Assembly (NCBI GenBank): GCA_029718625.1
Contig: CM056387.1
Location: 36,114,931-36,178,930, forward strand
From: Synaphobranchus kaupii
Lineage: Eukaryota > Chordata > Actinopteri > Anguilliformes > Synaphobranchidae
Direction of reading: 5' to 3'
DNA length: 64,000 nucleotides
This document shows positions 53,701 through 62,300 of the stretch, one piece after another; position 1 is the stretch's first letter; each line of letters opens with the position of its first letter. The position numbers were made by a program, and so were the translations under genes. The notes below the pieces were generated by a model that did no database searches, was not told where the DNA came from, and saw nothing but the letters and a program-made list of their open reading frames with translations.

Positions 53701-56700
53701 GTGACACACTGGCCAGTTATGTACTGGGGGCCAAATGGTAGCTGGATACGGGCCCTTGTATATACTGGAAGTCAGGTACTCTTTGGTAGCTGTATATGGG
53801 CCCCCGTATATTATATACTGCAAGTCAGGTACTCTATGGTAGCTGGATAAGGGCCCCCGTATCTACTGCAAGTCAGGTACTCTATGGTAGCTGGATAAGG
53901 GCCCCCGTATCTACTGCAAGTCAGGTACTCTACGGTAGCTGGATAAGGGCCCCTGTATCTACTGCAAGTCAGGTACTCCATGGTAGCTGGATAGGGGCCT
54001 CTATAAAGGAAATTAATGACGAAACAATAGCTGGACATGTACAAGCAGCAAACATTTAGAGTGGCTTTTCCAGGCCTTTCCAGCTATAATGTTAGCATTA
54101 ATAAGGGCGTGACGCTGGTGTTCACGATGGCAGGGGGCGGGCCCCCTCGTCCTGCTCACCGTGACAGCTCTCTGGGTCCTCTGTCTGGCTGCTCTCGATG
54201 GCCTGCTCAAACCCGGCCCTGAGGAGGAAGAGGAGGAAGAGGAGGAGTCAGGGAAGGACATGGCTGTGAGAAGAGAGAAAGAGAAGTCACGTCGTTCTCT
54301 CGTCGGCTGTTAAATACAACCGTCTTGTGCGGTCACGTTACAATTAGATTAATAATAATAAAAAGAAAACACTGTGCAAACAAGTAAATTTGAGAACTTC
54401 AGCCTCCAGTGAAAAAGGCATTAAATCGCCTGGTCTCGTCTCTGCCATATAGTGACCCACTCTGGCTGTGCCTGGCTGGCCTTTCCCTGATATAAGCTGC
54501 CAAATTTAAGCCCGGGGGCTCCAGAGGGCAGGAAGGAGATGGATTCATGAAGGTCAAACAACAATCAGCCTCCGACCAGCCAGGTGGCAAACGGGACATG
54601 GGGGGTGGGTGAGCGGGCCGGATAGGGGGTGGGGGTGTTACTGCTTACTGAAAAACCCCTCTGCATTCTGAGGCTTTTACATTTATATCATAACAGGACT
54701 GAATAATCAAGCAAAGGTAAAACTTTCTAAAAGTTACACAGATTGGAGTATCACACCGCACCGGAAAGGGGCGGCGCAGAGGAATCGGCCATTCAGATTC
54801 CCAGAAGGACTACTTTTAGTAGTAAAGTTTAGTAGTAAAGTTTTGCCCACAATAGCGTGCAAGGTGGCAATTCTGGAACATATTGAATTAGTCTGTCTGT
54901 GTCTGTCTGTGTCTCTCTGTGTCTCTCTGTGTCTCTCTGTGTCTCTCTGTGTCTCTCTGTGTCTCTCTGTGTCTCTCTGTGTCTCTCTGTGTCTCTCTGT
55001 GTCTCTTTCTCTCTCATAGGCAGTAAAGACTGAGTGGCCGTAACACCACCCCCCCCCCCCCCCGACAAGAAGGGTAATGAAGCAGCATGTGCTGATATTA
55101 GACAGACCCCCCCCCAAATAAATAAAAATAAATAAACGAAGCGAGTCGGGTACATAAATAACCCAGAATGCATTATTAGATGGTTATTGACATCGGCAGC
55201 TTCTAAACAGCCGAAAAAGCATCTGAGGCTAATGGAGGGGACAAATTAATGGGGGCAACATAACCCCCACCCGCGCCCCATTACACACCATTCCGAGGCC
55301 GCCACCCCCCCAACCACCTCCCTCCTCCCTCCGCCACCCAGTGAAAACAACGGCCATTATGAAATTCACTGAACGGAATCGGCTGTTCAATCCTCGTTTG
55401 TGGAAACGAAGGCCTTGCGTGGGGCGGGTGAACGGGCGGGTGAACGGGCGGGTGAACGGGCGGGTGAACGGGGCGGGGTGAACGGGCGGTGAGTAAGGCG
55501 GGGCTCTGTGAGCCAGGGGCTCGACCGGAGCGAGCAAGAGGAGGAGACGCACTGCATTTAAAGGGATGTGTCAGAAAGAGAGAGAGAGCAAGGGGTGTAA
55601 TCGGAGGAATACAAACTACGCTCCGGGATTCATGACCGCCTGTCAGGCTGGTGACACGCTGGCTCGGGGGGGGGGGGGGGTGGTACGGCGGGGCGGGGTG
55701 CTGCTAAGATGCTTAAACCCGTTTTGGTGTGTCCGCTCTGCCGTTTGGCAGGGAGCAGGGGAGCTCGGCAGCGAGCGAGCGAGCGGCGCGCAGATAGAGC
55801 GTCTCTGCCAAGGCATCTGCTGAGATCACCTCTGGACCGCGTCCCCCAGCATGCTTTTCACACGGCGCTCAGCCCAAAGCTGGCCCATCTGGTACCAATC
55901 CGCAGGAAAGAGACTCTCTGAGGCGCCGAGCCGAAGACCCGCACAGCTGATTGGCTACGGCCTTTCTTTCTTTAAAACTCTGATGCCAACACAGCACATC
56001 TGATTGGCTATGGCCTTTCTTTCTTTAAAACTCTGATGCTAACACAGCACATCTGATTGGCTACGGCCTTTCTTTCTTTAAAACTCTGATGCCAACACAG
56101 CACATCTGATTGGCTACGGCCTTTCTTTCTTTAAAACTCTGATGCTAACACAGCACATCTGATTGGCTATGGCCTTTCTTTCTTTAAAACTCTGATGCTA
56201 ACACAGCACATCTGATTGGCTACGGCCTTTCTTTCTTTAAAACTCTGATCCTGATTCGATATCGCTGTGAATACGGCCTCCATCACAAAGAATTTATATA
56301 CGCGCAAGAAAGACAACAATCAGCTCACCCCCCTTACCCCCCCCAAAAAAACAACAACAAAAAAGCAGACACGCATACACACGCACGCATGACATAAATG
56401 CAGACATAACAATCTGATCCATGTCTGCGTTTCCGTGTGCGGAAAGAGCTCAGGAGCTGTATAGAGGCCTAGGCGTCGACGGGAGTAGGTGTGAAACGCA
56501 ACTTGACGGCTTTTCATCATTCACGCCATCCCCCCCCCACCCCCCCCCCCCCCCCACCATGCTCAATAAGCATAACCGCTCCCGCCAAGCGTGTTCACAG
56601 CGATGAGACCAAACGATAAATTTAAACAATGGCCTCGCCGGTTTATCGCACTGCGGACATTTTTTTTGGTCCGAGGGGTTTCGTATGAGCGGGACTGACG

Positions 56701-58133
56701 GAGAGGCGGGTGTCGGAGAGTCCCGACACGACACCCATCGACGAGGAGCGGGAGGGCATCTGCCCAAACGCTCCGGAGGAGACGATCGCCGCCTGAACTC
56801 ATTAGCGCTCTATTTGCCTTTGACCGCGAGCCAAAACGCACTGCCGAACCCGCCAACGCGTTCCGTTCTGCAAGAAATTACATCAAATATATCTCACATT
56901 TTGGAACATGAAGCCAAATTTGGAAACCGTTCCCAATAAATCTGAAGAAAAACTTCACCTGTTAAGCAGGGCACCAGTTGTGTGTTTGTGTGTATGACGA
57001 TGAAGCACTACCAGGCAAAAACTATGCTCCACCAATCAATCAGCAGATAAAATACCACCTTTTTCCCCCAGATACTGTATTTGAGGGGGCTCCACCAAAA
57101 TATATTTATTTGACTTTTATTTATCATTTTATTAACTTTTATTTATTTGTACTGAATTATTTTACCCCCGTCCCCTCGTTTGGCACCCATCCACACGGTC
57201 GGTGCCCATACAGACGGTCGGTGCCCATACAGACGGTCTGTGCCCATACAGACGGTCTGTGCCCATACAGACGGTCGGTGCCCATACAGACGGTCGGTGC
57301 CCATACAGACGGTCGGTGCCCATCCACACGGTCGGTGCCCATACAGACGGTCGGTGTCCATCCACACGGTCGGTGCCCATACAGACGGTCGGTGCCCATA
57401 CAGACGGTCGGTGCCCATCCACGCAGTCGGTGTCCATCCACACGGTCGGTGCCCATACAGACGGTCGGTGGCCATACAGACGGTCGGTGCCCATCCACAT
57501 GGTCGGTGCCCATACACACGGTCGGTGCCCATACACACGGTCGGTGCCCATACACATGGTCGGTGCCCATACACACGGTCGGTGCCCATACACACGGTCG
57601 GTGCCCATACACACGGTCGGTGCCCATACAGACGGTCGGTGCCCATACAGACGGTCGGTGTCCATACATACGGTCGGTGCCCATACACACGGTCGGTGCC
57701 CATACAGACGGTCGGTGTCCATACACACGGTCGGTGCCCATACAGACGGTCGGTGCCCATACAGACGGTCGGTGTCCATACATACGGTCGGTGCCCATAC
57801 ACACGGTCGGTGCCCATACAGACGGTCGGTGCCCATACACACGGTCGGTGCCCATACAGACGGTCGGTGTCCATCCACACGGTCGGTGCCCATACAGACG
57901 GTCGGTGCCCATACAGACGGTCGGTGTCCATACAGACGGAAAGCGGCCTAAGTGACTGCTTATGTGGCCTATGCTTAGAACTGTCTCTGTGTGACGAGAA
58001 AACTAACTAAATTGTGCAGTTGTGTGTCGCGCGGCAGCACAGAGCATCACACTGTGTACAGCAGCTGGTCTCACTTACATCCCTAGGGGCTGCCGCTGTG
58101 TGTGGTAAAGCATGCTGAAGCTGCAATGAGCAT

Positions 58134-58211
<78 letters not shown>

Positions 58212-59355
58212 TGTGTCTGTGTGTGTGTGTGTGTGTGTGCGCGTGCGTGTGTGACACTCATTTATTGGCTCACTTACTCACCAATTACCTGTTGACACAC
58301 TCACTCATAGACTGACTCACACTCACTCAATTATAGATTTACTCACTCATAGATTCACTCACTCACTCACAGACTGACTCACTTATCCTCTCACTCACTC
58401 AGACTGACTGACTGACATTCATAGACTCACTCACTCACTCACTCACTCACTCACTCACTCACTCACTCACTCACTCACTCACTCACTCACTCACTCACTC
58501 ACTCACTCACTCACTCACTCACTCACTCACTCACTCACTCACTCACTCACTCACTCACTCACTCACTTATCCTCTCACTCATTCATAGACTGACTCACTG
58601 CCTGACTCACTCAAAGTATTTACAGAATCCTGCTTTCCTTTGTTTTTGGAAGATAAATTTAAAAAATGGCCCCAATCAAACGGCAAAACCTCAGTGTGGT
58701 TTCACATGGCCCAGGGAGCTGTGGCAACTGTAGAAAATGGGTAGCCATGCCAACAGAATGTGGTTTCAGAAAGTGTTGATTGGTGTAGGCCCTGGAACTC
58801 GCCTCTCCCCCCCTGCTGTTCTATAAATCCCGCCCCCAACCAACCCTCCGCCCCCCAGCCCGATTCTCTGCCCCAAGTAAATACACAGTGATTTAACACC
58901 AGTCTGTGCATCTGAGAAACAAGAACAGTCAAAAAACAAAAAAACAAGCAGTTTGGAGGTGAGAGAAAGGGAGAGAAAGAGGAAGGAGAGAGACAGGGAG
59001 AGGAAGAGGAAGGAGAGAGAGAGACAGGGAGAGAAAGAGGAAGGAGAGAGAGAGAGGCAGGGAGAGGAAGAGGAAGGAGAGAGAGAGAGACAGGGAGAGG
59101 AAGAAAGGGAGAGAGGCGATAAAGAGTGGGAGAGAGAGATGGAAGGAGAGCGGGACAAAAAAGGGAGAGAGAGAAAAATAGAGAGAAACAGAGCAAAGGG
59201 GAGATAAAGGACAGAGGGAGTGGGAGAGAGTGCAAAAGAGAGGTAGAGTGAGAGAGAGATGGGGAGAGAGGTGAAGAGAAAGGAGAAATAGTTATTTTTG
59301 CCCCTTTTGCCCTCGTCCAAGAGGGGACAAGAGAGAGAGAGAGTGAGAGGGGGGC

Positions 59356-59392
<37 letters not shown>

Positions 59393-62300
59393 TGAGAGGG
59401 GGCGAGAGAGGGCAAGAGCGAGAGTGAGGAGGAGGCGAGAGAGAGAGAGAGAGAGAGGGCGAGAAATCCATCGACTGGCCTTTAGCCCGCCACACTCTTT
59501 TGCTTTCAGGGAAACAGAGATCAATAGCTCTAAGTGTCAAATGCCTGCTTTCCAGTTCATAAGAATAGCTAAATAAATCACAGCTGGACGGCTTTGATCT
59601 ATGACTCCATCTTATTTTCTGCTTGGGGACTTGAAGGATGGAGGCCGAGTGCCTGTATTGTAACCTTTATTGCTTTTCTGGCACACAAAGCCGGCCCTGT
59701 AGATAAGCAAAATGGCGCACAACCCTTTCCCCTTATACCTCTATGGTAAGGCTGAGTGGACCGGTCCCTCTCGCCTGATTGGTTGATTTTGGTGATTGAC
59801 TGATAGGACAGTGGACAATTTTTTTGATGGCCATGTATAAGGTTCTTAAATACATCAATTTTTTTTACATTTTTCAAAAATTAGATGCCATTATTTCTCA
59901 GGGAAGGGAAAAAAAAAAAAAAAAAAACTTGAGCAGCTAAACTTTTATAATGAGAGAACACTTAAAGAAGATGAGTCTTAGACATTATTATGATAAGATA
60001 AATCCTCCTGTAATGAGAAATGGTCCTTATCTTCAGTCTCGTCCAAGGCAGGCTGGGATTGGTCATGATTAGATGACAGATTAATATCCGATTTTAGACA
60101 AGACCTGACTTCTGTGCCCCCCGATACGCCACGCTACAGATCAAAATTCCTCGATTGTGCTCAGGAGGAAATAACAGAATTCTGCATATAGGCCCAACAG
60201 AAGAACCAATTTGAACCCCGATTGGACGCTATTGTTCTCCAACTCATTCTGATTGGATGCTTGGTGCTGGAATTCTTACCTTGAGTATTGCCAAGATTGG
60301 GGTCGAACACAAATGCGAATCACTACAGAACTCAGTAGATGCTGGTACAAATTGTAAAGCACTGTTTAAGAATTTCCCTTGAATCTTGAATTTAGTAACC
60401 GCAAGGGGACTTACTTGAACCCAGGTGCCGTGGTGGCACAGCTTCCTGTCTTCAGCCATATGCAGTATGGGTCACGGGAGGAAAGACAACTCCTGTGGGG
60501 GAGGGGTGGAGAGAAAGAGAGAGAGAGAGTGCGTCAGTGGTGACGGTAGTTTATGAGCGGTATTCTGGCAAGCCTCGTTGGCCGAGCCGTGAACTCGGAG
60601 AATAGAAGACGTGTCGACGGGACCCGGACGGGCTGCCGGATTGTGAACAGATTCCCCCGACAGCCCTGAGGAGTCTGGGGGGGATTTCGGGAGGGGGGGG
60701 ATGACAGTGTGAGTTATTCCATAGGGAGCAGGGAACGGAGGGGTTCTAGGGAGACAGCGGAGAGCAGGCCTTTCTTATCTTTAAATTGTGTCTTTGAGTC
60801 AGTTACCCGGCGAGTCAGTTATCATCAGGAAATGATTCAGACAGAGGAAACGGTGTCACTCTGGAATTTTTATTGCAGTTTCTTTAAAAGCCGAAACAAA
60901 AACCGTACGCCCGTCCCGACTTTTGCAGCACCATCCATCAATTCGAGAGGGAGCTCAATTCCCCCCCATCGCACCCTTGACTGGTCCCCATTTAAACTCC
61001 CAGCTTTTCGGCTTTTTAAATGCATCAATTCTCCCGTTTCACACTTGCCCCCCCAGGCGGTAAATCCTCCCATGCAATGGGGGGGGGGGACTGAGCCAGC
61101 GTACAAAAAACCGGGACCTGTTGACGATCGTCAGGAGGCTCCAGAATTGGGCGCCCAATAAGCACGGGCTTTTCACAGCGTACAAAGAAAACAACGCATC
61201 TAATTGGAAAACAGATTAAGCAAGACGTCCCTGTTAAACGGGGGGGGGGGGGGGGGGGGGGGGCGTGTCAGTCACAATTTGCCCATTTCTTCAGTTCTAT
61301 AAAAACCCTTTCAAGCGTAGAAATCATGTTACGTGTGCCGATTTCACAGCAGGGGGAAGAGCCTGGAGCCATCATCTGAAACAAAAACTACGGACAGGCA
61401 CGGCAACAGCATAGCCAGGCTAGGGGGGTATTTTTAAAAGACGCAATCAGATGAAGCCTCTTTTTTAGCTTTCCAGACAGCCTGGCATGTGGAGTGTGTC
61501 TTCTCATGTTGTTTAATGTAGACAGAGAGGACAAAAGCTCCAGGTTAGCATGGGTGTGTCTGTGGCTGTGTGTGTTTTACTGCCATGTCTATGGGTGTGG
61601 TTATGAGCATGGTCACATGCATGGGTGTGGCTAGATCTGGTTATGGGTGTGGTGACATGCATGGGTAAGGTTAGGGTGTGTGGTTATGGGTGTGGTCACA
61701 TGCATGGGAAAGGTTAGGGTGTGTGGTTATTGGCGTGGCCCTGGGACGGGTGTTGTATGGTTATGGGCGTGGCCATGCGCCTGGGTGTGGCTAAGGGGTG
61801 CAGTTATTGGCATGACCCTGGGATGGGTGTGGTTATGGGTGTGGCACTCACGTCTTGCAGGCGCCATAGTCTACGCAGCGGCTGAGGGGGACGCGGATAA
61901 CGCAGCTGGAGAATGCAACAAACAGGGCGTGGTTCTCTTTGTCCAGCTCCATTCCCAGAATCCTCTTGTCTTCCCCGTGAACGTTACACCTGGAAGAAAA
62001 AAAATTCAGGTGCAATGACAGTCTGGCCCTGTAATCATTCAGTGTGCCGATAGACTATAGGCCTTTCCAACTGTAGAGCTGGAACCAGGCTGGCTCATTA
62101 TAGCCCTTTCCCACTGTAGAGCTGGAACCAGACTGGCTCATTATACCCCTTTCCCACTATAGAGCTGGAATCAGACTGGCTCATTATACCCCTTTCCCAC
62201 TATAGAGCTGGAACCAGTCTGGCTCATTATACTTCTTTCCCATTGTAGAGCTGGAACCAGACTGGCTCATTATACCTCTTTCCCACTGTACAGCTGGAAC

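Larger units (their letters stand above)
54219..60414 (-). other. sema6c intron with many tandem repeats (6.2 kb)
   Basis: This intron separates the PSI exon from the AGFEQ exon and is largely built of minisatellites and microsatellites, listed separately. The candidate cassette exon 58079-58120 lies within it. Sequence 54600-54890, 56250-57180 and 59470-60400 shows no exon or recognisable transposon. The frames at 56685-56939 and 55566-55921 have no known motifs. Confidence 0.75.

Noticed and set aside
53796..54059. Repeating 16-residue protein on both strands
   Set aside because: It is the translation of a 48-bp minisatellite, whose length is a multiple of three.
56978..58010. Proteins of 240-325 residues predicted on both strands
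   Set aside because: They translate the 19-bp minisatellite, which has no stops in most frames; residue composition and period follow the DNA repeat.
58702..59540. Ser/Leu-rich frames of about 240-250 residues
   Set aside because: Same cause: GA/CT tract with embedded short units.
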